This document shows, piece by piece, positions 42,346 through 55,362 of a DNA stretch of 64,000 bases (position 1 is the first letter of the stretch; every line of letters starts with the position of its first letter). Source of the stretch: Posidonia oceanica (taxonomy: Eukaryota; Streptophyta; Magnoliopsida; Alismatales; Posidoniaceae); assembly GCA_037176725.1 (NCBI GenBank), contig JAZBRS010000029.1:122173001-122237000 (forward strand), in the 5' to 3' direction. The notes below the pieces were generated by a model. The model was not told the DNA's origin and ran no database searches. It saw only the letters and a program-made list of their open reading frames with translations. The translations under genes and the position numbers were made by a program.

Positions 42346-45150
42346 GTAGACACCCCATTTTGACGGACTTTTAGTTGGAGAATCTCTGGAAGCTTGCTCG
42401 AAAGATGACTCGACGAATCTTGTTTCAAACCCTACCCAAAACCAACCATTTCCACTTCACAACTTAACCTAAAATCTAAAGCAACACCCAAGCCATCCCT
42501 AAGCCCAATAGAAGCCCAGCCCACTGAGGTGCATGGTCAGTCGCCGCGTGCAGGGGCGACTAAGTGGCGACTAAGTTTGGCACCACTGCAATGGACGACT
42601 CACCTGCAAATCAGACCGCCGTCCGAACCCATCCCCCGCAGCCATTGCCGGCCGTCTCTCGCCTCCCGTCCCATCTGCACTTACTAGCTACACCGACTAG
42701 ATGACAAAACCACTTACTCGGCATGCCTCCTGCCCCGTTTCTCCGCTCTCACAAGCCATCCCTCGCCGACCTCACCGGCCGCCTACCTCTGCCACCTCGG
42801 TATCCACACCTACGGTCAGCATTAACTCCAGCTCCTTCACCATTTCTTCGGCCCGCGAGACCTACTCTCACACCCCTCATAGCACCCTCCTTCCTCGCGC
42901 CTAGAGCTGCCCATCTAACAAAACCATCCAACTGTTGCAGAACCCAACATCGCCGGCATTTCTAAACAGAGCTCACACATTTTCCAAATGCACCCAACTC
43001 CCCAATCCACTCCAAAGCGAGCAATTGAGTGATCTAGAGCCTTCCCAAGCTTCTCCCGAGTGCTTCCGAGCGATCCAGGGCCCTCTCCGAGCCACACCGA
43101 AGTCATCTTCTCCAACTCTAGCAGTCTTCTCCAACGTTGACCATCGCACCGGCTGAGCCACAGAGATAAGCCCTCCATGCCTTGTATGTTTGAGGGCCCG
43201 GGAAGCTTCCCGGACACCTCCCCTTGCTTTCTACACTTTCCAATTGCATGATAGCGCTCTCAGCCGACCCAACAGCTGATGACGCGTGGCAACGCCGGTG
43301 AGCCACTGGCGGAGGCAGGAAAGAGGCTCGAGCCTCTCTCCTTAGCCCACAAATGCCCCCTCGTGCTCTCCTTCACACCACGAAGCCTCTCAATCGGTCC
43401 TACTTGCCTTCGACCGCCTCTATGGCCGGAGTGCAGCATGCTCCGGTGGTGAAATGTGGAGTAAGTGGATGGACCACCTTGGACCACCGTTTTCCACACC
43501 AAGGGTGTGGTTGGATTCGTGGGAATGCCGCCGTGCTTCCTCAATCCTCCTTGGTGCTTTTGGCTTCGCCTAAGCAGCGAATTATGGCGTTGAAGTTCGG
43601 TGAACAGACTGCCGGGACAGTCGCCAGCTTGAGCAGCGACTGACCTGCAACTACCCTTGCCTGCCGGTCGGACTTTGAGTCGTTGCTCCGATCGACTCGG
43701 AGCCCTATTTTGCATGATTGTTGTATGCTTCTGTTCCTAGATATTAGATCTGCAAGTTTGTAAATTTAGATTTCCATTTGGCCTTGCTATGGGTTCTTGG
43801 TGTGGCTTGGAAATTGACCGTTCGAGCTACTGGGGTTGCAGGCCTGTCGCCGGCTCAAATGGCGACTCGACTGCAGCTCCAATCAGCCCTACGGCCGGCT
43901 TAAGGCCGTTATATCTCGCGACCCTCTTGTCCCTTTTTTAGTCTGAATGCATGATCTTACTCCTGTATGTGCCGACTTTGATTCTGTATGTCTGGTTTCA
44001 ACTTTCGCATTGGTTTTCTAACTTGTTTCCGGCGATGAAGGCCATTGCTTGGGATCATTGCGCATGGCAGTGTCGCCTGGCTCAGCGGTTGGGTTTCTCT
44101 CCTGTGATTCCTAAATTTCAGTTTCCAATTTTACATTGTTTTTGCGCCTCTTTCGTGGCCATGATCGCTACTGTGTGGTGAGCAAAGTCTGTGTCTCAGG
44201 CGGCAGCCTGACCGGCGACAAGTGCAGCCGCCTATTGGACCGGCGACTCATGCCCTGATCCAGACAATGCGTTCAGCCACCCATTTGCCGCTTTGCCGTT
44301 TTGTCGTTTTGTTTACATGATTTGATTCTACACTGATCTTGATGACATGCATGTAATCTGTGATTCTCAAGTCTTGGTTTTCAACTTTGCATTGTTTTTG
44401 CACCCCTTTCGTGGCCATGAACGCTGCTGTGTGGGGAGCAGAGTCTGTGTCTCAAGCGCCTACCCGACCGGCGACAAGCCTAGCCGCCTGTAAGACCGAC
44501 GACTCATGCCCTGATCCAGACAATGCGTTTAGCCACCCTGACATCGCTTTTCGCTCGCTGTTTTCGTTGTTTCTGATATCTGTTTTATCCCCCTATGCTG
44601 TTTATTGTGCTTTTACGATGCTTTGATTTTAATCGATCATTTTCAAGCATGGTTTGCTAAACTTGCATGGTTTACAATTGCATTTTGCATACTGCCTTAG
44701 GGTGAATATAAACCGGCATTAATTTGCCAACATTTGCCATACAAGAGCGGAAAAGCCAAGAAAGACCGATTCCTTGGGCATGTCGGGGGTGCCTAACACC
44801 TTCCCTGCATGTAACATGAGTCCTTACCCTTTCTCTGGACCGCATTGATCTTGTGTCATATTCCTTTGGACCGGATTGGCATATTTTCGCATTGCTTGAG
44901 TTTTACTTGCATGTTTTCATACGATTTTCCTAGTCTTACCGTTTTAATAGATTAGGTGGCGACTCCTTGTCTTCGGCTTATTTTCCTTTGCATTTTTTCA
45001 CCGATTTCTCGGTATTTTCGAGTCAAGTTTTCTCCCCAGATTCACTACTGACTGCGACTCCTCCCCTCCTTCACGGTACGATCGCATCGCAAGCTATGGC
45101 AGCGGTGCGAGAACTGCCGTGGCCAAGGCGGGAATGGTCACAGCGATGCA
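42346..45150 (+). repeat. Element 4: Tat-type LTR, plus orientation, about 2.8 kb
   Basis: Begins GTAGACACCCCATTTTGACG, lacking the first T because element 3 inserted there. GC-rich middle (42550-43700). Core box at 44735-44840 (GTCGGGGGTGCCTAACACC). A terminal block (GATTCACTACTGAC...GCTATGGCAGCGG, 45035-45110) also occurs in the element 2 LTR. No PBS follows; it meets an inverted LTR. Right boundary approximate. Confidence 0.7.
44102..44540 (+). repeat. 256-bp tandem duplication in element 4 LTR
   Basis: 44102-44282 and 44358-44538 are diverged copies (CTGTGATTCnnnA, TTTCGTGGCCATGA, CTCATGCCCTGATCCAGACA) offset by 256 bp. A third, weaker relative starts near 43975. Confidence 0.8.
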
Positions 45151-45169
45151 AAAGAAAACATGTAATCCG

Positions 45170-47553
45170 TCCCAAAATGATGCGACATGAAGTCGATGTG
45201 GTTCAGAGGAAGGGTAAGGACTCCTGTTACGCGTGGGGAAGGTATTAGGCACCCCCTACACATCCGAAGGAGTCGGTCTTCTTGGGCCAAATTCGTTCTC
45301 AATAGCCAAAGTAGGTGAATCATGCCAATTAATGTATGCTCGAGGAGCAAGATGCGGGGATGCTATGTTATGACTTTTGAAGACATGCAAAACACTAGTA
45401 AATAGGATATGGTTAGAGATGATGTGCTTAAAACTTGGAAATTGAGCTCAGCCACGCCACCAGTGTTCTAATATTGAACTGAGCACTCACGCCAATAGGA
45501 CGTGCTAGAATCATCCGCTTGGGATGTCCGCACAACCATCGCACCGACAGTTCAAATGAACTCCAGGTAGTAATCATCATCGCTCTATGCATGCATTCGG
45601 AAATCAAAACGTCGAAAATCATGTAGAGCAATTAAAACAAGCAAGGAAAGGAAACAGGGGCAAACTAAACAGATAATCAATGAGTAAATAGAGAATCATG
45701 ACTCTGTATACAATCTCCTCTGGGCTCAGGTTGCGCGCTTGAGAGACGCGCCGGATCTAGATGCGTTACCCACACGCTTAGAAGTCACGCAGATATATTG
45801 TGTTCGATCATGCTGCTCATAGTGTGCATTCTGAGAATCACAGAGAGATCCGTGAGTTCAAAGCACAAATAACTTGGCATACAGGAGTAAAAACCAAGTA
45901 AATGGAGATTATGGAAGCCAAAATAGAATGTAAGGCAGTTATAAGAGGTAAAGGGACAGAAAGCAACTTGGCTATAGATCTGCCCTAGTTTCAGGCTGTG
46001 TACCATTAAGACGTGCTCAGGAGTCACGCCGTATCAGTACGTTGCCTCCAGCCGCTCCTCTTGTTGGTGTCAAGAAACGCAGTCAGACCGCAGCTTTGTC
46101 GCTCAATCAAACGGCATACACGATTGAAAACAAGCAAACAAAGATCAAGGAAGCTTGAGAGGGAAGACAATGCATCATAGGAAACTAAGAAAAAGAGAAA
46201 GGCATGCATGATTTGGCCTCTCCACCTTAGTTGCGTAACACGGGAAGCAATTGGGTTCCTGGCCACTATCGCGGCCGTGAATCCCAATCAGGCGTCATTA
46301 CGGCTTATGTCGGAGGTCATGGAGGGCATGCTGGTCTTTGGGATGCAATGCATGCATAAAAACTAAAAGAAAACGACATTGGCCACCCGTCCCATTCATC
46401 CTCATCGGACTCCTCCGCCATGGAAGAGGCAGTCGGCTGTAGACATAGCTGGGGAGGACCGAGGGGCGTCAACACAGGACTGGGGCGCGAGCGGGAATGT
46501 AGGGACCTGTCCGGTTCAGAGTTCATCGGCCATGAGCCGAACTTGAAGCCACGGACACGTCCCAGAATGCAATGTGCTGGTGATGAAAACACAGAAAATG
46601 GCGGTGCAAAACAAAGTGAATTGCAAGCTGACAGAGCGTAAAAGAACTACATTACGCTAAGGGATAAGGATGCTCACCTGAGGAAGAATCAGCATGCGTA
46701 TTCGGCTGTTGTTCGGAGGCATCGGCGTCGACCGAGGCAGACAGACGGCGGAATGCAGCTATTGGTCGCGAGGCTCGCTCTCTCACTCGGGACTGGGAAT
46801 GTGGTGGCTCACCGGAGAAGGGGAGCAGTGTGCTGGAGTGTTGGGTAGCTGGGGATTCAGGTTACTCATGCAGGAACGTTCGAGGAATGCAGGTTTGGGC
46901 TCAAGAATTCAAAGGCTCGAGAGTAGTGGAGGGATTACAGGGGTTGCTGGGGGTTGTAAATTGAGGAGGGTGGTCGTGTTTTATAGGGAGGCCAGAGGAA
47001 TGGATGTCGTCGGTTGGCAACGTGGGAAATGCATGGCGTAGATTCAAATGGAGTGGGATTAGATGGGAAATAGGTTTAGGAATGAGGGCTTGATGGTTTG
47101 GATGCAAAGGAGTGCATGCCCAGATCCGTGAGGACCAATGGGAGGCAGGAATCTGAGGTTCATCCAAGTGGAATGGCAAAAGAAACCTTTCTGATAGTTT
47201 TAACTGAAACAGAGCATCGCGTTGGCAATACGCGCCTGAATAGCGTGCCACTTGTCTACGTCTGGCGTAGGCATTGGATGATGCCGTCTTCCATAGGCGT
47301 CGTGAGATAACGCTATCTAGAGACGTTGAGACTGTATTAGAAGTCAGTGGTTGGATTTGAGCCTATTCCAGGGTGTATGGGGTTGCTGATGGGCTTGGGC
47401 TTTTGTTGTGAACTAGGTTTTGATGAGTTTTAGGTGTGAAGTGGGTGTTGGGGTGGTTCTAGTGAGTCTGGAATGAGGTTAAGTTCGCCGCAACCAGGTT
47501 TGCTCTTCCGGAAGTGTCCATTGACGAGTACCTGCAAAAATGGGGTGTCTACA
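45170..47553 (-). repeat. Element 5: Tat-type LTR, minus orientation, about 2.4 kb
   Basis: On the minus strand it starts TGTAGACACCCCATTTTTGC at 47553. It has a GC-rich middle (46380-47300), a GAACTCCAGGTAGTAATCAT block (45545-45580) homologous to 18230-18260, and the core box at 45205-45290. No PPT lies upstream, so it is a 5' or solo LTR. It faces element 4 tail to tail. Left boundary approximate. Confidence 0.7.
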
Positions 47554-48233
47554 CATACAAGGTGGAATTATTTTGAAAGGGAGAAGATATCGCTGAGATA
47601 ATCTACTCTTAGATACTTTGAACTTAAATTCAAAGATATTCAAATCCGAATTCAAGACGAGCGGCCTTCCTATAAATAAAGGCCCCTCTCCTTCATTGAG
47701 AGGGGATGGGCATACCTAGAGATCTACCTACAAAGATCTACATCTACATAGAAGAGACTAGGATCCAACAATAAATCAATCTCGAGATAAAGGAGATAAA
47801 TAAAAGGGGATCGGATCCAAAGAGAGAATACAGAGACACAATTCGATATCAGACATTTATCGATCAGAGATATATCCCAAGACAGAGGATAAAGACAAAG
47901 AGAATCCATCCCACATATACTCAAATCCTTCGAGACAGAGGAGATTGACATCCCGAGATAGAGGAGATAGACAGATCGAGACATTGACATACCACAAATA
48001 CATCCCCAGATAGATACGAGACAAAGATCGACAAAGAGATACAGAAGTTGAGATAGAGACCTCAACACTAGCCATCAAGACAGAGAAATCCACCTTGCTC
48101 TGCAGTGCACTTGCATCCACACCCACATTCAAGGAGAAGGTAAGGAGGAGAACACCTACCGATATTGTAAGGTTTCCTCTACCCTTTTCGAAATCGCTAC
48201 ACCATAGAGTAATACATGTACCTAAATTACATG
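47554..48233 (+). other. Unclassified island, possibly a fragment of another LTR family
   Basis: No ORF of note. TATA box in CCTATAAATAAAGGCC (about 47670), followed by GATA/GAGA-rich repeats (GAGATAGAGGAGATAGACAG). The TATAAATA...CTCTCCTTCATTGAGAGGGG context resembles U3/R of LTR retrotransposons, but no termini were found. Confidence 0.4.
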
Positions 48234-48734
48234 TGTAGACACCCCATTTTGACAGACTGAATTAGTGGAATCTCTCTCTGGTGGCTTCTGAACCAAACCT
48301 TAACCTAAACCCAAAATCACATCCTTTTTCTAAATCCAGAAAACCATCCAAGAACCCTAAGAATCTCCCACCAAAACTACTCCCAAAAACCCTAGAAAAC
48401 CTAGGTAAAACCACCCTTTTTCTAAACCAAAAATCCTTCCAAAAACCTTCCAAAATCCCACTTCAAATCCTAGGCCAAACCATAGAAACCCTAGGTCACA
48501 CACTCACCCAAAACCACTCCAAATCCAAGTCTTTATCCTTCTCATCTCTCCTGATTATCCTTTTCTCTCTCCTGATTATTCTTTTCTTTCTCCTCTTTAT
48601 CCTCCTTCTTATTCTCCTTCTTTTCTTGCTCTCTAGTGGGCCCACCTCATTCTTGCTCCTCCCCACTTATGCCTTTTTCTTTCTTTTATTTTATCTTTAT
48701 TTTTATTTCATTTTATTTTATCCCATGTCATTTA

Positions 48735-48835
48735 ATCTTTAATTTCTTTCCTTCCCTCCCTTTCTTTCTTTCCTTCTCCCTTTCTTTCTTTCTTTCTTTC
48801 CTTCTTTCTTTCCTTCTTTCTTTTCCTTTTTTCCA
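48735..48835. repeat. Pyrimidine microsatellite (TTTC/TTTCC)n
   Basis: Near-perfect homopyrimidine stretch of CTTT and CCTT units; a purine-rich counterpart is at 3655-3740 in element 1. Confidence 0.8.
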
Positions 48836-50925
48836 CATTAAACCCTAAAACTCTAATTAAAAAAGGAAAACACAAGAAGAAACAAATCAAAACCTTAAAA
48901 AACAATTAAAAAACATAGACAAACAATTAGAAGAAAAATCCAACTAAAAGGCAACTAAAAACTAAGAACCCAATCTAATACAATTAAAAACAAACAAAAG
49001 AAAAATACAATTCAAACAAACAAAAGAAAAATGCAATTAAAACAAATAAAAGAAAAACATAATTAAAACAAACAAAAGAAAGAGACCAATTAAAACAGAC
49101 CTAGAAAAACCCTAATTCCGGACTTTAAAAAAGGAAAAAAGGAAAAAACAAACAATTAAAAGAACAAACTTGAAAAACAATTAAGGAAAAATTTAAAAAA
49201 ACCTAAAAACAATTAAAAAAGGAAAAGAGAAAAACAATTAAAAAGGAAAAGAGAAGAAAACCTAGAAAACATTTAAGAAAACCTAGGAAATAAAAAAGAA
49301 AGACTTAAGAAAAACTTGAATAATCAAAACAATTAAAAAACTTTGAGGAAAACTTAAACAATTAACAATTAAAAAAGAAGACAAAAACTTAAGAACCATT
49401 AACAATTAAAACCCAATTAAAAACTTAAACAATTAACAATTAAAAAAGAAGACAAAAACTTAAGAACAATTAGCATTTAAGATTCAATTAAAAAACTTAA
49501 GCAATTAAAATCCAATTAAAAAAACTTAAACAAAACTAAAACCCCTTTTAACCCTAATTAAGGAATTTTAAGGAAAAAAAATCTTCTAAACCCTAATTAA
49601 AAATCTTAACCTAAAAAACAACTACTCTAAAACTATTTCCAAACCCCCCTTTTTGTTTTAAACTTTCTTCTTCTTTTTTCTCTTTCTTTTCCTCCCAATT
49701 TCCCTTTCTTTTTCTTCCTCCTCATTTTCTTTTTTCTTTTCTCTTTCTTTTTTTTTATCCGGCCCGGCCCACTACAGCTGCCTCCCCCTTCTTTCTTTTT
49801 TCCTTTTTTTCAGCAGCCCAGCCCACCTTCTTGTCCGTCTTCCTTTCTCTTTTCTTCCTCTTTCGACCTTCTCCTTCTTCTTCCTTCTTCCTCCCGCGGC
49901 CCGTGGCCATCAGCCAGCTGCCTTCCCTCCATTTTCAAAAACCAAACTTCCCCCCACCGTCGCCATCACCCTCGACTGCCACCCCAGCACTCACAACCTC
50001 CCTCAGCCCTCCTGTCCTTTGGCAGCTCACCCCTACAGCGGCAGTAACTCCGGGCCTTGTCGCGCGTCTCGTCCGGCCAGCCCTCCTCTCAGCACCAGTC
50101 TCCCCACGCTCGTGGATTCAAACCTCCACTCGAGTGTCTGCTCCCAGTTAAAACCAATTCCCTCTCCTTCTCCTTCTCCACCTTTTCGAAAAATTGAGAG
50201 AGCAGAGAGAAACAGAGCGATCCCCCCTTCCCTCCTTCTTCCTCTGAAATTCCGACTTCCCTTCCCCTAGCAACCAGCCCCCTTCCAACCTCCCAAACCC
50301 TTGCATTTCACTCCCCAATCCACACCCAAACACCTAGCATCCATCCTGCATTTCACTGCCCAACCAGCAACCCAGAATCCACCCCAAGCACTCACTTCCT
50401 TCCATTGACATGCAGACCTCCTTCCACCTCCGAATTCCCAGCCCCGCAGTTCACTCCATCTCCCCAAACTCCTCCACCCTACTCACCGAACCACCAGCTT
50501 CTCAGACCACCCAACACTTCACCCCCAGACCCACCGTAGCTCCCATACACCACAGCAAACACCTACGCCCAACTTCTGCCTAAAATCCTCCAACTTCCCC
50601 ACCTCCCTCCACAGCATCCTCCAACCAAATTCGAACCCTTCTCCACCTTCACCAAGCATCCAGCAAGCCGCCGGAGGGTTCCACCCAGCCCGGAGAGCGA
50701 CAGAGCTCCACCTCCACCTCAGCTCCATTGAGCAGCACCCAAAAACCCATCTCCCGCCTGCAAGCGTGCGACCTCGCTTCAGACCAGCTCCTGAGCTCCG
50801 GAAGGATGTCGTCAGCAACTCGTCTGGATCGTCACGTGCCGTTGGGAATGCCCGCAACAGCTGCACCATCTCCATCGGCTCCTGCTCAACCCACCGAGGT
50901 CGGGGGAGTGCTCTAGCCGCGCAAA

Positions 50926-50935
50926 CAGGTACCTG
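50926..50935 (+). promoter_or_regulatory. Candidate 5' splice site in element 2 LTR
   Basis: ACAG|GTACCTG at the same place as the minus-strand CAG|GTAATT of element 1, after GAGGTCGGGGGAGTGC. Candidate acceptor at about 55197. Confidence 0.4.
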
Positions 50936-52199
50936 ATCTCACCAGTAGTTTAGTTTTTCCCCCTTCTTGCTTCCCAGCCCCTTAGAGTTAGGTTCTGGTC
51001 CCTGTCTCGCCGTATCGTCGCCGCCGTGGAGTCTTCTTCTCCAACGAGCCATTCCTACGCAAACACAGCTCCGGACGTCCACAGCCCCCACCGACCATGC
51101 TCCGAGCTCCGTGGAGGTCCTAGGAGCATCGCCCTGCCCTCCGCTTCCGTCGACGACACCTCCAGCAGCCAGACCGTCTCCTGCACCTTTTGCAGAGCTT
51201 CGTCGGCGCCTCCAGCACGCTCAGACCTCCGTCATGCGCCGCTGGTCATCCTCTAACCTCCAGGGAGGTCCCCTGCAGCTAGCCGATGCTTCAGCTTCGC
51301 CGAACCGGGCCTCCTTCTCTGGCACAGGCGGCTGCAACTCGCCGCCACTGTAGCTTAGGATTTTTTATTCGCATTAGTTTCATTTCATTTTATTTTTTCT
51401 TATCTTAGCTATTTTACCATCGTATTGCATTAGTTCCCTGTAGTTTTATTTATTTACTTTTAGGTCCAGTTGCAGTTTAAGTTTGATTTAAATCTGAATA
51501 AAAACTATATTACATTGCATGAAACTCCTGTCTTTTCTTTTATTTTCATTTCAGTCCTGCTGTAGTTTAAAAACTTCTGATATCATTTACTTGTAGTCCT
51601 GCCATTTATTTTTATTGCATCTTAGTCCCTCTGTAGTTCAAAGCATTTTATTTTTCTTTAGTTTTAGCCCCATAATTTATTTTTATTGCATCTTAGTCCT
51701 TCTGCAGTTCAAAATACTTTATCATCTCTTAGTTTTTAGCCCAGCTATTTATTCATTTTGCATCTAGGTCCTCCAGTTGATAAATGTCATTTAAATGCAT
51801 GTTTTTACCTTATTACATTACTCTTAACTCCTGCTATTTATTTTATTTACAAATCGGTCCTCTGTTCAATTGTTAAATTTATTTAATCTCATATTTTACC
51901 ATATTACATTGCACTTTTATCCTGTTTTATTTTGTTATTACTTTCCAGTCCTCTATTTGTTAGAAAAATCATTTAATTTCATACTTTACCATATTAAATT
52001 GCATTTTAGCCCCTGCATTTGTTTAATTTGCATTTTAGTCCACTGCATGCATTCACAGTATTTATTTAAATTGCATTTTTTTCCATATTACATTGCATTC
52101 CAGACCCTGCATTTTATTGCATTTGCATTTAGGTCCTTGGTCCATTCAGATTTCATTTAATCTCTGTTTTAAAACTTATTGCATTATTGGAAAACCCAG

Positions 52200-52480
52200 A
52201 GACTTATTTTTATTGCACCCAGACCCCCTAAGTTTGCATATTCATTGCATTTAGGTCCCTAGGTTTGCATTCATTTGCATCCAGGTCCCTAACTTTTCAA
52301 AATCATCGCATTTAGGCCCCTGGTTTTTAAAATAATTGCATACAAGTCCCTAAGTTTGCATTTAGTTGCATTCAGGTCCCTAGGTTTGCATTTTCATTGC
52401 ATCTAGGCCCCTAGTTTTTAAAATAATTGCATCCAGGTCCCTAGGTTTGCATTTTAATTACATTTAGGCCCTTTTCTTGC
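52200..52480 (+). repeat. TTGCATCCAGGTCCCTAGG tandem repeats (about 35-40 bp)
   Basis: Six to seven units of TTGCATnnAGGTCCCTAGG followed by TTTGCATTT or TTTTTAAAATAA. Confidence 0.75.
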
Positions 52481-53643
52481 ATTTTTGCTTGCATTGCACC
52501 CATGCATCATTGCACTTAGCATCTTGGCACACTTTTAAGCATCTTTAGCTCCCTTGTATGTGGGAGGCCCTGTTCTGCACACCCTTAGGGACGTTTTGTA
52601 CTTAGATCCCTTCCTTTCCTTGGTTCCTGGGTCCTCTGATCTTGAGGCCTTTGCAACTCCCGATCGAACCACCGGATCTTCGCGACCAAGTTACCCAGAC
52701 CATCCTGGTGGTGTGGACTTCCATGCTGACCAAGTTTACCTCTGATCAGGCCTCAGATCTCCAAGGTAAGTCCTTCTGAATCACTGCACAGCACTCTGTT
52801 ACGTATCACTTGCATTGCATGCATTGTTTTCGCACCGCGTTTTCCATGCATGTAGATTAGGGCTTCCGCTCTTGCCTATCCACTCTACTTCCTCTTTTCA
52901 CGTTTTCTTAGTGTCTTTGGGTTGAGTTTTCCCTAGATTCACTACTGATCACGACCTTCTTCCCCCTTTTCCACGATCCGATTGCACCGCGAGCTTTGGG
53001 CAGCATGCGAGACACATCGTGGGACGGTTTAGTGGGAAACAGTCACAGGATAGTGGTGATACCTCTGCTTGCTTTCTTTCCCCTTTGTGGGTCTTCACAC
53101 CTGCATCGTACGGTCCTTATCCGGTGTTTGTTTTCACACTTACACCGCTTGCCTCTCTTTACTTGTTTTATTTTTCCCCTTTGCATGTTTTTGCATCTAC
53201 ATTGCGTGGCTTTTACGACATTTTGTTTCCGCACTTGCATTGCTTGTTTTCCTTCGCTCTTGCATTGTTTTGCGTGCCAGCATCTGTTTTTGCCTATTTT
53301 TGCACCATTTTGTGTGCCCACTTTCCTTTTCACTTGCACTTGCACCGTTTTGCGTGCCTGCTTTCGTTTCTCGCACCGTTTTACGTGTTGGTTCCCGTTT
53401 TCCTTTGCATGTCGCTTGCATGTGCATGGTTTTACCGCTGTTTTGTTTTATCGCTTGCATTTGCATTAGGGCGGTGATGCTTACTGTCTGGAGTTCTCAC
53501 GGACCAGGGTTCGCCCGGTTCGGAACACAGACAGCGTTGCTGAGCACTTAGATTGCACGTTTAATTCCTTGCACATATTTCATCACTTAGAGCACACCTT
53601 TGAGCACCTAATTAGACATTCATGGCACTTAGGCATTCAAAGC

Positions 53644-53757
53644 ATGCATTTCCCTGTGTATGCGAGCGTAAGCCTAGAAAGACCGATTCTCGGGCGTGTC
53701 GGGGGTGCCTAACACCTCCCTCGCACGTAACAGGAGTCCTTGCCCTTTCTCATGGCC
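53644..53757 (+). promoter_or_regulatory. Conserved LTR core box of element 2
   Basis: Contains GACCGATTCTCGGGCGTGTC, GGGGGTGCCTAACACC and AACAGGAGTCCTTGCCC; nearly identical to the reverse complement of 17974-18085. Confidence 0.7.
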
Positions 53758-54089
53758 CGTAATGACCATATTGCCCTTGTCCTAGGCACGAGTCACATCA
53801 TCTCATTGCATCTCACTTCTTATACATTGCATTGCATTGCATCTTTTGCTTGGTTTTGCGTGTTTATTCATGCATTTCCCCGCTTTTCCTTGTATCTCGA
53901 CTTAATGGACACGGTGGTGACTCTGATTTGTCTTATCTTCCCCTTTTCTTTCCTTTTTCCCTTTTTTTAAGTGTTTTCGAGTTAAGCCTTCCTTCTCGGA
54001 GACACCTGCTAATAGTGAACCTGATTCCGATCGGTGTACGCGAGCTTTGGCAGCGTACATGGACGATCTGAATACCGGGACTACTACAG

Positions 54090-54107
54090 TGGCGACTCCG
54101 CTGGGGA
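54090..54107 (+). other. Primer-binding site of element 2
   Basis: TGGCGACTCCGCTGGGGA, one base after the LTR end; differs from the element 1 PBS at one position. Confidence 0.88.
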
Positions 54108-55362
54108 TACTAGACTCTGGCTTTTGTTTTGGTTTCTCGCTTGCTTGTTTTGCCTGCCTTGTGCCTTTGCCCTCTTTTTGCCTGTTTGTTTGCTCCCCTA
54201 TGCCAACTCCTTGCAAGTCGCATCGTGGCAACTCTACTTAGGTTTTGCACCTGCTTTGCCTTGGCATGCTTTGTTATTTGCTATGCTTTGTCTACTTTGG
54301 CTTTCTTGCTTATTTACTTGCATTATCCTTTGCTCTATTCTTATTTGCTTTACCACTTACCTGTCTTTACTTTCTTTATCTGTTGGCTTATTACTGCTTT
54401 ATTTCTCGCATTATGCATGCCTACATACTTGTTTGGCAACAATACATGCCTTTTGGGTGATGAATGCTTCTCTTACACACTTGCTATGCCACTACACACG
54501 CACATGTCCTATATAAATGCCTTTTGACATGATGAATGTTTCCCCTTCACTATTATGCTCACAAACACTTGCACATGCCATGCACATGCTTTTTACAATG
54601 ATGTGTGTTGTTTGCTTGCCATATTTAGTTGATTTTCTTCCCTTTTTGCACATGCCATGTCTAGGATAGTAGAGACTGATTGCTTTCCCTGTGGCTAACT
54701 AAAAATGGCAAGTAAAAAGAAGTTCTAGGAACAACTAGAGACCTCAACAAACCTACACCCCCTTTGAGTTAATAAAACACGCAAGATAAAAAACTCTAAT
54801 CATTTGCATGAAGCATCATATAGGGCATGCATCCTCTCATCTGAGTCCATCTATCAGTCTGCGAAGGAAGGTCCCGACCTCTTGTTCCACTGCTTTTGGC
54901 ATGGCCCAAGTCAGTCGGTCTGCCCCCTTGTCCATGGGTCGTGTCGGTGCTAGTGGAGGGTACTACCCACGCTTTGGCAGGGTCAAGGCCACCAACACAC
55001 CACCCTATTATCACCTGAGCTCTGGCTAGGATTTAGACAGGGGACCTACTTTTTCTGACCTAAGTCCGTGACCCGTACACCTGTGAGTACCCGAAGTAGG
55101 CTACCTAGGATACACTAGATTGGTGAGGGGGAGTATGCTAGAAAGCATACATGTCATTCATGCCACTAATTTAACACATTTGCATCTTTCTTTCAGTTTC
55201 TGTTTGTGTCATTAGAGATCAGTAAGCGAGTTCCCTTGCTGGAGCTTGAGTACTGTCCCCTACTGATACCCCTGTTGCGACCTTTGTTCGCGACCATTCC
55301 CTTCTGAGCTATCCGCTTTTGCGACGATAGCTCCTACTAGGACTCGTCCTGTTTTTCCTTGT
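54108..55362 (+). other. Leader of element 2
   Basis: No gene. T/C-rich at first. 54840-55130 is conserved with the element 1 leader. Candidate splice acceptor CTTTCTTTCAG at about 55187-55197. Confidence 0.55.

Larger units (their letters stand above)
48234..54088 (+). repeat. 5' LTR of element 2 (about 5.86 kb)
   Basis: Starts TGTAGACACCCCATTTTGAC without a PPT upstream and ends GGGACTACTACA one base before the PBS. Mosaic like element 1: A/C-rich 48240-49740, GC-rich 49750-51360, TGCA-rich 51360-52550, hairpin repeats near 53330-53410, core box 53644-53757. Confidence 0.88.
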
